Counted from the first letter of the stretch, positions 51,628 to 60,915 are shown. The stretch is DNA of 64,000 bases from Poriferisodalis sp965214215 (GCF_965214215.1 NZ_CBDCBD010000003.1:1302001-1366000); one strand, 5' to 3'. The notes: generated by a model not told the origin, from the sequence alone. Numbers and translations are program-made.

Positions 51628-52704
51628 GTGAAGGCTCGCAGGGCGAGATTCGCGGCAGCCATGGCGGCAGCGGCGCTGATCGCCGCTGCATGCAGTGGTG
51701 ACGCCACCAACGGGGACGGGGAAGGTGCCGCAACGCAGGCGAGCGCTGCACCGGCTACGACCGCAGCGCCCCCGACCACCGTGTCACCCACAACTGCGGC
51801 ACCGCCGCCGCCCTCGACTGCGCTTCCGACCGCTGCGTCGTCGTCTGATGCCTTGGATCTGCTGCGCGCCAGCGTGGAGACGAGCTTGGGTCGATCCGTC
51901 CGCGGCGACATGACGCTGATGCTCCCCGAGCCCGGCGAAGATGTTCCGCCCCTTTCCCTGCGCTTCGAAGCCGATGCGCAGGGCGATGTCTCAGCGTTCA
52001 TTGAACTCGACGGCGAGGTGGCCCTGGACCCCGACGCGCCCGACGATGCTTCGACTGCAGGAATCGCTCTGGAATACCGGTCGGTGAGCGCCGAGAGCTT
52101 CGTTCGTGTCGTCGTCCCGCCTGAGATACGGGATTTTTCGACCGTTCGTCTGCCGCCCGAGGGCTGGTTCACCGTCGGACCTGAAGCCGTCGACGTGGTG
52201 GGTCCGGTGTGCCCGACAGCGATCTTGGGGCAGCTCGGGACTGAGGGGGGATGCGAGTTCCCCGATGACATGTCCGGTCTGCTCGATGCCGCGACCGGCG
52301 CCGAGATTGTTGGCACCGAAGACCTCGGTGGCACCTCGACGACTCGAATCGACGTCTCGATCGACCTCTCTGCGCTGATCGAGCAGGACCCTTCAGCAGG
52401 TGCCATCGTCGGAGACGAGGACCTGACCGATTTCTTGGTAAGCGACTTGCTGCCCGTTGAACTGACCGTGAGTTTCTGGGTGGATTCCGATGGGCTGATG
52501 CGCCGAATGGGCATCGACCTTGCCGCCCTCCTCGGCGACCTCATGGGCGCTTTCACCGGTGAGTCGGCTGATCTGGGTGATGAGCTTCCCGAACTCGGCC
52601 AAACGGTCAACTTCTACGACTACGACGCCGATATCAGCATCGAGGCGCCTCCGGCCGACGAGATCGTCGGCGATTTCGGCGACTTGATGGGATTCGATCT
52701 CTGA
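51628..52704 (+). CDS. Lipoprotein, paralogue of the previous gene
   Basis: About 358 residues. Signal ending in LIAAACSGDA, then a Thr/Ala/Pro-rich linker, and the same body as its neighbour, ending FYDYDADISIEAPPADEIVG. It keeps the equivalent Cys pair (GPVCPTAILG, EGGCEFPDD). AAGGAG lies nine bases before the GTG at 51628, which I prefer; ATG codons at 51619 and 51622 sit too close to that site. Exported; function unknown. Confidence 0.7.
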   Translation: MKARRARFAAAMAAAALIAAACSGDATNGDGEGAATQASAAPATTAAPPTTVSPTTAAPPPPSTALPTAASSSDALDLLRASVETSLGRSVRGDMTLMLPEPGEDVPPLSLRFEADAQGDVSAFIELDGEVALDPDAPDDASTAGIALEYRSVSAESFVRVVVPPEIRDFSTVRLPPEGWFTVGPEAVDVVGPVCPTAILGQLGTEGGCEFPDDMSGLLDAATGAEIVGTEDLGGTSTTRIDVSIDLSALIEQDPSAGAIVGDEDLTDFLVSDLLPVELTVSFWVDSDGLMRRMGIDLAALLGDLMGAFTGESADLGDELPELGQTVNFYDYDADISIEAPPADEIVGDFGDLMGFDL

Positions 52705-52853
52705 GTCGGCTGATCGCCTCGACTTCGCCCAGTTCGCGATCTGCTCGCAGTCTCATTCCTTCCAACTCATTCCTCCCGGCGTGGTCTCTGAACGCCTGGC
52801 GGTCGGCGCGTGTCAAACTGCCGCGTATGGATCTCGGGAGCGGGGGAGCGGGC

Positions 52854-53639
52854 ATGTCGTTGGAACTTGAGACGGTGCGGGTGGACGGCGATGGTGCGGT
52901 GCGGCACCTCGTGCTGAACCGGCCAGAGGTGCACAACGCTGTCAACTCCCAGCTGGTCGCTGATGTTCACGCTGCGTGCCTCGCGCTCGACGCGGACCCC
53001 AGCGTGCGGGTGGTGATCGTGCGCGGCGAAGGCCGCAGCCTTTCCTCGGGCGCGGATCTCAAGCAGGCGCGCGGCACCAGCCTCGACGCGATGCTGGGCT
53101 CCAAGCAGGGTGCTCGCATGTACGACACCCTGATGCACCTCAACGCGATCACGATCTGCCTGTGTCACGGGTACATGATCGGCGGCGGAGGGGTGCTGCC
53201 CGCCGCGTGCGACTTCCGTATCGGCAGCCCGTCGATGAGCCTCACCCTCAACGAGGTCAGCATCGGGTTCAACCTGACGTGGCATTCGGTGCCGGCACTG
53301 GTGAACCTGGTCGGTCCGCACCGGGCCAAGGAGATGCTGATCCTCGGGCGCACCTACGGCGTGGAGGAGCTGGACTCGTGGGGGTTCTTCACCGAGACGG
53401 TGTCTGGTGACGACGAATTGGTGCCTGCTGCCGAGCGCCTCGCCGCGGCGATCGTCAACCAGCCGCCGGTGCCCGTCACGTCGTCGAAGGCGTCGATCAA
53501 CGCACAGGCGATGCCGCTGGGCCGAGCAATCAACCACCTCGACCACATCGCCGTCGGCTACATGGGCAAGAGCGAGAGCTCCCGTACCGCCGTGCGCAGC
53601 TACTTCGACCAGAACGAGAGGAATTGGTCCGACGACTGA
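52854..53639 (+). CDS. Enoyl-CoA hydratase/isomerase family protein
   Basis: 261 residues. Crotonase fold: HLVLNRPEVHNAVNSQLVAD, VRVVIVRGEGRSLSSGADLK with the first oxyanion-hole region, CHGYMIGGGGVLPAACDFRI with the GGG turn, and VSIGFNLTWHSVPALVNLVG. ATG 52854 has GGGGGAG six bases upstream. Typical catalytic Glu positions are not obvious, so it may be an isomerase or hydrolase. Cytoplasmic acyl-CoA metabolism. Confidence 0.85.
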   Translation: MSLELETVRVDGDGAVRHLVLNRPEVHNAVNSQLVADVHAACLALDADPSVRVVIVRGEGRSLSSGADLKQARGTSLDAMLGSKQGARMYDTLMHLNAITICLCHGYMIGGGGVLPAACDFRIGSPSMSLTLNEVSIGFNLTWHSVPALVNLVGPHRAKEMLILGRTYGVEELDSWGFFTETVSGDDELVPAAERLAAAIVNQPPVPVTSSKASINAQAMPLGRAINHLDHIAVGYMGKSESSRTAVRSYFDQNERNWSDD

Positions 53640-53678
53640 GCGGCATCGCCCGATGAGCGCGCCTGCGAGGATGGTCGC

Positions 53679-54182
53679 GTGAGTCCCCGCAGCGAGGACC
53701 CGTCAGGACACGACTCGACGCCCGGCGGCGAAGAAAAGGCCATCGGCGGCCACGCCAATCCTGACGGCCGAGACAAGGCCGAGACCGAGCCATCTGCGCG
53801 TCGCCATCGAGAAGTCGGCTGGCCGAACCAGCGGACGCTTCTGCTGTACCTGGTGGGAGGGCTGCTGATAGCGGCGATCCCCGTTGCGGCGTCGCGCCTT
53901 GTCGATCAGCCCGATGGCGAGGCGTACACCATTGACATCCCGCCCGGCACGGCGGAGCGCTTGGCCGCCGGCGAGGACGTCGAGATCGTCCCAGACGAGT
54001 TGGACTTCAAGCTGCGCGACCTGCTGATCATCGTGAACCGCGACTCGGTGAAGCACACCATCGGCCCCTTCGAGGTCGGGCCGGGCGAAACCTCCGAGCA
54101 CACATTCGGCGAGGCAGCAGCGTTCAATAGCTACTGCTCGCTGCACCCGGCGGGCAGCATCCGCATCTCCATCGGCGAATGA
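53679..54182 (+). CDS. Membrane-anchored cupredoxin-like protein
   Basis: 167 residues. A hydrophilic N-terminal 45 residues, one membrane segment (TLLLYLVGGLLIAAIPVAAS), and an exported domain of about 90 residues: LRDLLIIVNRDSVKHTIGPF, ETSEHTFGEAAAFNSYCSLH, ending in PAGSIRISIGE. H in KHTIGPF, and C and H in YCSLHP, fit three copper ligands of a cupredoxin; no methionine ligand is clear. Possible electron carrier or copper-binding protein. Confidence 0.65.
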   Translation: MSPRSEDPSGHDSTPGGEEKAIGGHANPDGRDKAETEPSARRHREVGWPNQRTLLLYLVGGLLIAAIPVAASRLVDQPDGEAYTIDIPPGTAERLAAGEDVEIVPDELDFKLRDLLIIVNRDSVKHTIGPFEVGPGETSEHTFGEAAAFNSYCSLHPAGSIRISIGE

Positions 54183-54271
54183 ATCAGCAAGCCTGAGATG
54201 TCGTCGACCCATCGGAACCTGGGCCGGCAAGCACAGATGCCATAGCCGCCGCAGCGGTCGCGCGTGACCCC

Positions 54272-55150
54272 TTAGGCCTCGTTGCAGGCCGGCAGCGCTT
54301 CGTCGGCGAACTGCGCGATCGCGTCTTCGGGCCTGCCCATGCGCAGCGCAGCGGTGTTGACCAGCAGCCGTTCGACGCCGTGGTCGCGGTAGATCTCGAA
54401 CCCTGCGAGCCCCTCGCGGTGGTAGTTCCAGTAGGCGGTCAGCGCCAGTTCGGCAGGGTCGCGGCCTTGGCGGTCGCATTCGGCGTGCATCTCGCCGACC
54501 AGGCGCTTGAAGTCGTCGAGGTCCTTGTGGATCACATACCAGCCGTCGCCTCGGGCCACTAGGCGGCGAATGGCAGGCGGTGTCGTGCCGCCGATGAGCA
54601 ACGGCATGCGGGGCCGCTGCGCAGGCGTCGGCAGCATCGAGAACCCGGTCCAGTTCAGGAACTCGCCCACGAAGTCCACATCCTCGCCGGACCAAGCGGC
54701 GGTCATGGCGTCGATGTACTCATCCGCGCGGGCGCCTCGCCGATCGAAGGGCACACCGAGCGCGTCGAATTCCTCTTCCAGCCAGCCCACGCCGATGCCC
54801 AGTTCGAGCCGCCCGCCCGACAGGTGGTCGAGCGACGACGCCTGCTTGGCGAAGTAGAGCGCATTGGCTTGGGTGACGATGTTGACGCCGGTGCCGAGCC
54901 GGAGCCGCTGCGTTGCCCCGGCGACGAACGTCAGGGCGATGAACGGGTCGGTGAATCCTGTGTCGGTGGGGAGGCCCAGCTTGCCGCTGGGGTTGTAGGG
55001 GTACCGGCTCTCGTAGTCGTACGGCACGATGACGTGCTCGAACGTCCACACCGATTCGTAGCCGAGCTCCTCGAGCTGCTGCGCGAAGGACCGCAGGTAC
55101 CCGGGGTCGAGATAGGCGGCCGAGTTGATGGGTGTGATGCCGACGTGCAT
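54272..55150 (-). CDS. LLM-class F420-dependent oxidoreductase
   Basis: 292 residues. MHVGITPINSAAYLDPGYLR, then LEELGYESVWTFEHVIVPYD, LRLGTGVNIVTQANALYFAK, QASSLDHLSGGRLELGIGVG and MPLLIGGTTPPAIRRLVARG are typical of the luciferase-like F420 subgroup (TIGR03619-like). It uses reduced F420, a cofactor common in this phylum. Substrate unknown. ATG 55150 opens the family N-terminus. Divergent from the MFS gene, 135 bases apart. Confidence 0.9.
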   Translation of the reverse strand: MHVGITPINSAAYLDPGYLRSFAQQLEELGYESVWTFEHVIVPYDYESRYPYNPSGKLGLPTDTGFTDPFIALTFVAGATQRLRLGTGVNIVTQANALYFAKQASSLDHLSGGRLELGIGVGWLEEEFDALGVPFDRRGARADEYIDAMTAAWSGEDVDFVGEFLNWTGFSMLPTPAQRPRMPLLIGGTTPPAIRRLVARGDGWYVIHKDLDDFKRLVGEMHAECDRQGRDPAELALTAYWNYHREGLAGFEIYRDHGVERLLVNTAALRMGRPEDAIAQFADEALPACNEA

Positions 55151-55285
55151 CTGCGGGACTGTACGCAAGACCCACAGCGGGCGCTCCGCGCCCGAGCGGC
55201 CGGTGGCGCGGCCAGCCTGTTCAGCCGATCGACCTGCGTTCCGCGCAGTCGTGCACGCAGCGTCTTTGTGGGCCAAGCTGTGCCG

Positions 55286-56629
55286 ATGCCGGGGGACGCC
55301 GTTTTCGCAGTGGAGCGCGCCTCCGCGTACACCCGTGCGGATCAGGAGCGCGTCCAAAAGCGCACGGTCATCGTGCTTATCGCCAGTCAGGCCGCCGGCG
55401 GCTTCGGTCTGGTCGCCACCTACATCGTGAGTGCGCTGCTGGCCGAGGACATCACCGGCAGCTCCACGCTGGCGACGATCGCGGCGAGCAGCCTGTCCAT
55501 CGGCTCTGCCTCGGTCGCCGCCCCGATGTCAAAGCTCATGAACAAGTACGGCCGCCGGTCGGGCCTGCGATTCGGATACCTGGTGGGTGCGGGGGGCGCG
55601 ACGCTGGCGGTGCTGGGAGCGATCCTGCTCAGCTACCCGCTGCTGTGCCTGGGCGTGTTCGGTGCCGGCGCCGGCAACGCCGCCAACTTGGCGACTCGCT
55701 ACGCAGCGTCGGACTTGGCACAGGAGAACCGGCGCGCCAGCACCATCAGCATGATCGTGTGGGCGACCACATTCGGTTCCTACACCGGATCTGTCGTGTC
55801 GGGTTATGCGAGCGAGGTCGGCGTCTCGATCGGCTTGCCCGACAAAACCGGCTCGTACGTGTTCGCCGGGGTGATGTTCCTGCTGGCAGCGGCGATCGTG
55901 GAGGTCTTCCTGCGCCCAGACCCGCTGCACATGGCCAACGAGCTGGCGGCCGAGGGTGTTGCCAACGGGACCCGCAAGGCCGAGGCTCGGCCGACTGTGC
56001 GTCAGGCGATCTCGCTGATCATGCAGCAGAGACAGGCACGTCTCGCCGTGTTCGCCATGATTGTTTCGCAGGTGACGATGGTCGGCGTCATGGCGCTTAC
56101 ACCGTTGCACATGAATGAAGGCGACCAGTCCCAGAACGTCATCGGTCACATGATGGGATTCCACATCTTGGGCATGTATCTCCTGTCGCCCCTCGTGGGC
56201 CGCCTCACCGACTCGGTCGGCAAGTACCCGATGCTGTATGTCGCGGGAGGGCTCTGCACGTGGGGTGCGTGGTGGGCGGCGGTGACACCGCCCGAGGGCG
56301 TCCTCGGCGTGTTCATGGGAAATTTCTTGATCGGGCTGGGATGGTGTTTCGGCGTGGTCGCCGCGTCGAGCCTGCTGGTGGAGCTGTACCCGATCCATCA
56401 GCGAGTGTCGGTGCAGGGCGTGGGCGACTTCGCGATGCTCGGCGCGGGTGCGCTGGCTGGGCTCAGCTCGGGCGCCCTGTACGAGACGTTCCAGTACCGC
56501 GGCGTGAACTATGCGAACGCTCTGTTCGGCATCGCGCTGGTGGCGGTCACCTTCTTCACCTACACCGGGATGCGGCGGGCGACGCGACGACCGCAGCACG
56601 AGCAGACCGCTGCCGCCGTCCGCAGCTGA
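55286..56629 (+). CDS. MFS transporter
   Basis: 447 residues with about 12 hydrophobic segments. MFS loop 2-3 motif in MSKLMNKYGRRSGLRFGYLV, and a second in LVGRLTDSVGKYPMLYVAGG. Central cytoplasmic loop around DPLHMANELAAEGVANGTRK. Probably a drug or metabolite exporter of the YcaD/quinolone-resistance-like kind; the substrate cannot be inferred. Start ATG 55286. Confidence 0.85.
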   Translation: MPGDAVFAVERASAYTRADQERVQKRTVIVLIASQAAGGFGLVATYIVSALLAEDITGSSTLATIAASSLSIGSASVAAPMSKLMNKYGRRSGLRFGYLVGAGGATLAVLGAILLSYPLLCLGVFGAGAGNAANLATRYAASDLAQENRRASTISMIVWATTFGSYTGSVVSGYASEVGVSIGLPDKTGSYVFAGVMFLLAAAIVEVFLRPDPLHMANELAAEGVANGTRKAEARPTVRQAISLIMQQRQARLAVFAMIVSQVTMVGVMALTPLHMNEGDQSQNVIGHMMGFHILGMYLLSPLVGRLTDSVGKYPMLYVAGGLCTWGAWWAAVTPPEGVLGVFMGNFLIGLGWCFGVVAASSLLVELYPIHQRVSVQGVGDFAMLGAGALAGLSSGALYETFQYRGVNYANALFGIALVAVTFFTYTGMRRATRRPQHEQTAAAVRS

Positions 56630-56704
56630 TTTAGGGCGTCTCTTCGGGCGGCGGCTCCACCATGACCAGCGTCATGTCAACTCGGCGCGGGTTGCCCCGG
56701 GTGA

Positions 56705-56764
56705 TCAGGCGCTCCAACCGCCGTCGACGTGGATCGTCTGACCGGTGTCGTCTCCTCGCTGCGC
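56705..56764 (-). pseudogene. Short-chain dehydrogenase C-terminal fragment
   Basis: The minus strand reads AQRGDDTGQTIHVDGGWSA then TGA. G-Q-x-I-x-V-D-G-G-W/x is the signature end of classical SDR enzymes. No other SDR motifs lie upstream of it, so only the last 19 or so codons remain. It sits in the 272-base gap between the MFS and VOC genes. Confidence 0.5.
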
Positions 56765-56901
56765 CCTCGCGTCTCGGCCGTTCGAGTCTGACACCCGATG
56801 CCGATCTGTCGCCACAGTCGGCAGGATTGCAGCATGGCTCATTCGAACCCTGCCACCGGCAAAAGCCGTGTGGCGAGCGGAACTATTGCGAGGGCCGCCC
56901 G

Positions 56902-57276
56902 ATGAGCGTCGTGGGCATCGACCACGTTCAACTTGCGATGCCATCCGGCCGTGAAGCCGAGGCGCAGGCGTTCTATCAGGGGTTGCTTGGCGTACAGCGG
57001 GTGCCAAAGCCGCCGCATCTGGAGGTCCGTGGGGGCTGCTGGTTTGAGAGCGACACCGTCAAGATTCATCTCGGTGTCGAGGACCCGTTTCGGCCGGCAC
57101 GCAAGGCGCACCCAGCACTGAAGGTGGATGGCCTCGCGGCCCTAGTCGAGCGGTTGGGGGCAGCGGGGATCACCGTCCGAGACGACGAACCGCTCGAGGG
57201 CTACCACCGTGTCTACGTGGACGACCCCTTCGGCAACCGCCTTGAGTTGATGGAGCCGGCGGTGCTGCGTTCCTGA
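56902..57276 (+). CDS. VOC-superfamily (glyoxalase-like) protein
   Basis: 124 residues. GIDHVQLAMPSGREAEAQAF, then YQGLLGVQRVPKPPHLEVRG, KIHLGVEDPFRPARKAHPAL and HRVYVDDPFGNRLELME. His and Glu metal ligands in DHVQLAMP and NRLELME are in place. Similar to fosfomycin-resistance-type or lactoylglutathione-lyase-like small enzymes; the substrate is unknown. ATG 56902 follows a GAGGGC-type site. Confidence 0.85.
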   Translation: MSVVGIDHVQLAMPSGREAEAQAFYQGLLGVQRVPKPPHLEVRGGCWFESDTVKIHLGVEDPFRPARKAHPALKVDGLAALVERLGAAGITVRDDEPLEGYHRVYVDDPFGNRLELMEPAVLRS

Positions 57277-57321
57277 CCGAATCGCTCTCACCGGCGGCGC
57301 TCTGTCAGCCGCTTCGTCTCC

Positions 57322-58482
57322 TCAAGTGTTCGAAGGCCGGAACGACGCAAGCTCCAGCACCGGGTCGTTCCAGCCGCCTTCGGTGAACAGCGTCCCCGCC
57401 AACCGCCCGATCTCATCGGCGGACTTAGCTGCTGAGCCGCAGCCGCCGACCGCGACGGCGACGTGATCGTCGACCCAGTCGATCCAGGGCAAGGCGTGCG
57501 GGGTATTCGTGACGACGCAGGGCTTGATGTCGCCTGAACGGATCGTGCGCTCGGGGAGGAATTCACGCAGCCGGCTCTCGAGATCGTCTGCTTCGGCCTG
57601 GCTCCCGCCGCTGCGGAACCAGTCGACCACGGTGGCGACATCGTCGGCCATGGTGGCGGCGGGGTCGTAACCGCCGATCTTCAGCATGACCCGACCGTCC
57701 GGGAATCGAACGGGCGGAACCCAGTAGACGTCGTGGCGGGGGTCTGCCTCGCACGTGGCCGGGTCCGTCCGCGAGATGAAGCTCGGCAGCGTCGGGCCCT
57801 CGCCGAGTTCGGCCATCAGGATCGTCCGCAGGCTGCGCTCGAGCGGCAAGTCGACTCCGACGAGCTCGGCCGCCCAGGCGCCGGTGCACAACAGCACGCC
57901 CTCGGCCACGAGCGTGTCGTTCTCGACGGTGAGTTGCACGCCGTCTGGTGTCGACACAGCTGCGGACACCGGCGCATCCACGACCGTCCCGCCCGCTGCG
58001 GCCGTCAGTTTGCTTTGCGCCGCGATCATCCGTCGTGGGTTGATGTGGCCCGCCGGCGCAGCTTCGAGGATGATTGTGTCCGCGCTCGACATGTCGATCC
58101 CGAAGCGCTCTGCGACCTCAGCCGCGCTGATTTCACGTGCGTCGACGTCAAGCTTGCGGGCGTGAGCAAGATCCGCTTGGGGATCTGCGGGGGAGTAGAC
58201 GAGCCCGGCACCGGAATGGAACGAGATGCCGGAGCGCTCCTCGATGTCTGCGTACCTGCCGATCGAACGGATCGCCAGGTGCGACCACGCAGGATCGGGA
58301 TCGATCATCCGGGTGATGCGCCCCTCGTCGTAGTGGCTCGCGAACGGACCCGACGACGTCGCATAATCCGCCGGTTCACCAGGCCCGATCAGCGCCACCG
58401 AACGCCCGGCCTCCGCCAGGTGCCGGGCGGCAGCGCTCCCGATCAGACCCCGCCCGACAACTGCAACTTCGAACTGCGACAC
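57322..58482 (-). CDS. FAD-dependent oxidoreductase (DAO / sarcosine-oxidase-like)
   Basis: 386 residues. FAD-binding FEVAVVGRGLIGSAAARHLA at the N-terminus (GxGxxG present); SRTDPATCEADPRHDVYWVP then VRFPDGRVMLKIGGYDPAA; C-terminal CVVTNTPHALPWIDWVDDHV then AVAVGGCGSAAKSADEIGRL as in monomeric sarcosine oxidases. The usual covalent-flavin Cys region reads VGGCGSAAK. It oxidises an amino or N-methyl compound (inference). Confidence 0.85.
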   Translation of the reverse strand: MSQFEVAVVGRGLIGSAAARHLAEAGRSVALIGPGEPADYATSSGPFASHYDEGRITRMIDPDPAWSHLAIRSIGRYADIEERSGISFHSGAGLVYSPADPQADLAHARKLDVDAREISAAEVAERFGIDMSSADTIILEAAPAGHINPRRMIAAQSKLTAAAGGTVVDAPVSAAVSTPDGVQLTVENDTLVAEGVLLCTGAWAAELVGVDLPLERSLRTILMAELGEGPTLPSFISRTDPATCEADPRHDVYWVPPVRFPDGRVMLKIGGYDPAATMADDVATVVDWFRSGGSQAEADDLESRLREFLPERTIRSGDIKPCVVTNTPHALPWIDWVDDHVAVAVGGCGSAAKSADEIGRLAGTLFTEGGWNDPVLELASFRPSNT

Positions 58483-58536
58483 GCCCGCAAGCTAGATGCT
58501 CTCGGGGCAGAAGTGCCGGTGACCGGAAACTCGTGG

Positions 58537-58929
58537 TCAAACTCGGACAACACCCAAGTCGTCGAGTTCAAGAAAGTCGGCGTCCTGAGTGACGACAGGA
58601 ACTCCATGGGCGACGGCCGTAGCTGCGATCCACGAGTCGTTGATCGGCATCGCCAATCCTCGCTCTCGCAGCGTGACTCGCAACCGTGCCCATACGGCAG
58701 CCACGTCGCTGTCCACCGGAAGCGGATGCAGTGCCAATGCGCTGGTCAGTGTCGAGAGTCGGCGATCACGCACGACAGTGTCGGCTGCTTTCAGCACAGC
58801 GACGCGAAGTTCGCCGATCGTGATGGCCGACACGCTCAGACGATCAGGCAATGCATCGGTTCTCAACGGACGACCCGTCTCGCGTGCGATGAACAGCGAC
58901 GTGTCCGCCAGCCCGCGGCCTACGGCCAC
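58537..58929 (-). CDS. VapC-type PIN-domain toxin (intact)
   Basis: 130 residues. LADTSLFIARETGRPL has the first Asp, LSVSAITIGELRVAVLKAAD the conserved Glu, PINDSWIAATAVAHGVPVVT the third acid, and TQDADFLELDDL the last Asp. A complete Mg-dependent ribonuclease of the VapC family. GTG 58929 overlaps the antitoxin stop by 10 bases, the usual VapBC order. This is the only fully intact toxin-antitoxin pair in the right part of the window. Confidence 0.85.
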   Translation of the reverse strand: MAVGRGLADTSLFIARETGRPLRTDALPDRLSVSAITIGELRVAVLKAADTVVRDRRLSTLTSALALHPLPVDSDVAAVWARLRVTLRERGLAMPINDSWIAATAVAHGVPVVTQDADFLELDDLGVVRV

Positions 58930-59174
58930 GGCAAGTCGTCCGTTGTCTCGGACTTGAGATCTGCCAGGTCATCAGCCAGACCGTGGTCTGCTTGATGGGC
59001 CAAGACATCACGGATGAAGCGCTCGCGACTCATCCATTGAGGGCGTTCCTCGATGGGCCGGAGTTCGGCGACCGGCTTGCCGTGCACCGTGATGCAGACC
59101 GACTCGCCCGCAGCGACTCGTTCTAGCAATTCACGCGTTTGATTGCGCAACTCACGAGAGGCCACGGTTTCCAT
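58920..59174 (-). CDS. Phd/YefM-type antitoxin of the VapC pair
   Basis: 84 residues from ATG 59174. METVASRELRNQTRELLERV, then AAGESVCITVHGKPVAELRP is the Phd/YefM DNA-binding fold. The acidic tail HGLADDLADLKSETTDDLPW would wrap the toxin. An inverted repeat just upstream is a likely operator. Confidence 0.85.
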   Translation of the reverse strand: METVASRELRNQTRELLERVAAGESVCITVHGKPVAELRPIEERPQWMSRERFIRDVLAHQADHGLADDLADLKSETTDDLPWP

Positions 59175-59188
59175 GAAGGCAGTGTCGC

Positions 59189-59205
59189 ACATATGCGACG
59201 TATGT
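59189..59205 (-). promoter_or_regulatory. Putative VapBC operator
   Basis: ACATA-TGCGACG-TATGT is a perfect 5-bp inverted repeat with a 7-base centre, 15 bases before the antitoxin start. Phd-type antitoxins autorepress through such sites. Confidence 0.45.
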
Positions 59206-59216
59206 AGCACTCCTTG

Positions 59217-59627
59217 CTAGCTCTGCCGGGCCGAGACGCGGACGATCGTGCTGCACACGACCCGGTCAGTGAATGACCGGCGGTCGCGACTCAGCATCAG
59301 GACACCGGCGTCCACGATCGATCCGAAGCCCAGCGAGACGGCCCAGAAGAGGCGTTGGAAGACTTCGCGGACGAACATGCGGCCCCAGCCGAAGGGTGTG
59401 CCGTCGGATCGCACCGCCACCAATCCGGTGAGGAACTTGCCCGGCGTCTGACCCCATGCCAGCACGAAGAGCCAGCACGGCACGTAGACGACGATGAGCC
59501 ACCAGAACATGAGAACCAGCAGGCCGAAGAACCCGTCGATCGCGTGGGCCGTCAGGCGCCGAATGGGTCCCGCGCTGGTCACGTGCGCATATGGCTCGTT
59601 CTGCGGCGGCTCGAAGCCATCGGACAT
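59217..59627 (-). CDS. RDD-family membrane protein
   Basis: 136 residues. RRLTAHAIDGFFGLLVLMFW holds the R and D residues of the RDD motif. Membrane segments follow (LIVVYVPCWLFVLAWG, VFQRLFWAVSLGFGSIVDAG), with QTPGKFLTGLVAVRSDGTPF between them, typical of the family. Some RDD proteins act in Na+/H+ transport; most are uncharacterised. Start ATG 59627. Confidence 0.85.
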   Translation of the reverse strand: MSDGFEPPQNEPYAHVTSAGPIRRLTAHAIDGFFGLLVLMFWWLIVVYVPCWLFVLAWGQTPGKFLTGLVAVRSDGTPFGWGRMFVREVFQRLFWAVSLGFGSIVDAGVLMLSRDRRSFTDRVVCSTIVRVSARQS

Positions 59628-59714
59628 GCGGCGAGTCTGTCAGCGCGCCCCCGCCGACGCAGTGATCGGCGTTTCGTGGAAGCCGGACGGGTCGGGACGC
59701 GGCAGGCTGTGCCA

Positions 59715-60635
59715 ATGGCCGACATTGCGCTCACCATCCCCTCGGCGAACCCCACGAACTTCCATCAGGCCATATCGGACACTGCCGCGATGGTTTGCCA
59801 GGACATCTCGGCGAAGCTCTTCCTGCCCGAGGGGCCTGGGCTGTTCCCGGTCGTCATCGTGGTTCCGGGCAGTCTCGGGCTCCAGCCCCATCATCTCGCT
59901 CACGCGTCGGCGCTCACTGACCTCGGCATCGCTGCGTGCGGTATTGATCCCTTCGGTCCACGCAGCGTCACCTCGACTGTCGCCAATCAGGTCCAGTACT
60001 CGTTTGCGACGAGCGCCTGGGATGTGCTCGCTACCGCCGAAGTGCTCGCCCAACGCCCCGATATCGACGCGACCCGCATCGGCGCGCAGGGCCACAGCCG
60101 GGGCGGCTCGGCGGTGCTCAGCGCTGCATCAGTGCACCTCGCCGCGGCCTCCGGCGCCCCGAAGCTGGCGGGCGTCTATGCCGCCTATCCCTGGTGCGGC
60201 CACCAGTTCGTCGACCCTGCTGTCGGCGGCACGCGTGTCCGAGCGATCATCGGCGATCAAGACGACTGGTGCTCGCCGATGCAGGTCCAAGCCCACATCG
60301 GGGCCATGCGGGTCGCGGGCGGCGACGCCTCGGTGCGGATCGTGCCCGATGCCCACCACAGCTTCGACCGCACCACGCCGCTCGAGCACATCCCCGATGC
60401 TGCCGTGACGCCAGGAGCGCCCACCGTCTACATCGCCGATGACGGCGCCTTCATCCCGCCGACCTCCGACGAGCCGGACCCGTCGATGGTCGATCTCGAC
60501 GGCTTCCTCCACGCCATCAACGCGGGCTACGGCGTCCGCGGCGCCCACATCGGCGGCAGCCCCGAGCTCGCCCGCCTCTTCGTCGAAGACATGACCACCT
60601 TCTGGCTCGAAGTCCTGGCACTGACCTCGGAGTGA
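59715..60635 (+). CDS. Dienelactone hydrolase-family alpha/beta hydrolase
   Basis: 306 residues. FPVVIVVPGSLGLQPHHLAH near the N-terminus, nucleophile elbow IGAQGHSRGGSAVLSAASVH with the catalytic Ser, acid region VRAIIGDQDDWCSPMQVQAH, and catalytic His in VRIVPDAHHSFDR. The usual nucleophile in dienelactone hydrolase is Cys; Ser here makes it a general esterase of that group. C-terminal 80-residue extension. Start ATG 59715. Confidence 0.85.
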   Translation: MADIALTIPSANPTNFHQAISDTAAMVCQDISAKLFLPEGPGLFPVVIVVPGSLGLQPHHLAHASALTDLGIAACGIDPFGPRSVTSTVANQVQYSFATSAWDVLATAEVLAQRPDIDATRIGAQGHSRGGSAVLSAASVHLAAASGAPKLAGVYAAYPWCGHQFVDPAVGGTRVRAIIGDQDDWCSPMQVQAHIGAMRVAGGDASVRIVPDAHHSFDRTTPLEHIPDAAVTPGAPTVYIADDGAFIPPTSDEPDPSMVDLDGFLHAINAGYGVRGAHIGGSPELARLFVEDMTTFWLEVLALTSE

Positions 60636-60745
60636 ATGCCATCCAGGTCGGCGTCGCCATGTGCTCGTCAGCTACCGCCGGTTTGCCAAGCCCAGTCGCA
60701 TCGGGAAGGGCGCTGAGCGCCCGCATCAGCCTGTGCAACTCCAGT

Positions 60746-60887
60746 CAGGGGCCGAGGAGGGCGGCTGGCACTACCGCGATGCCATCTTGACGTCGATATG
60801 ACTGCGGTCCTGTGTTCACGATGACGGCGTCGGCAAGTCGGTCACCGATGCGTTCGGCGAGCCATCGGAGCCCCGCAGTGTTATCAA
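60746..60887 (-). pseudogene. C-terminal remnant of a DUF4143 AAA-type ATPase
   Basis: The minus strand reads DNTAGLRWLAERIGDRLADA, then VIVNTGPQSYRRQDGIAVVP and AALLGP before TGA. This is the end of DUF4143 ATP-binding proteins (usual form GLRWLxxRxGxRFxxGVVLxTG). The rest of the roughly 400-residue gene is missing. It lies in a 341-base gap without other genes. Confidence 0.65.
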
Positions 60888-60915
60888 TACAACTAACGCA
60901 CTAATACCAATACAG

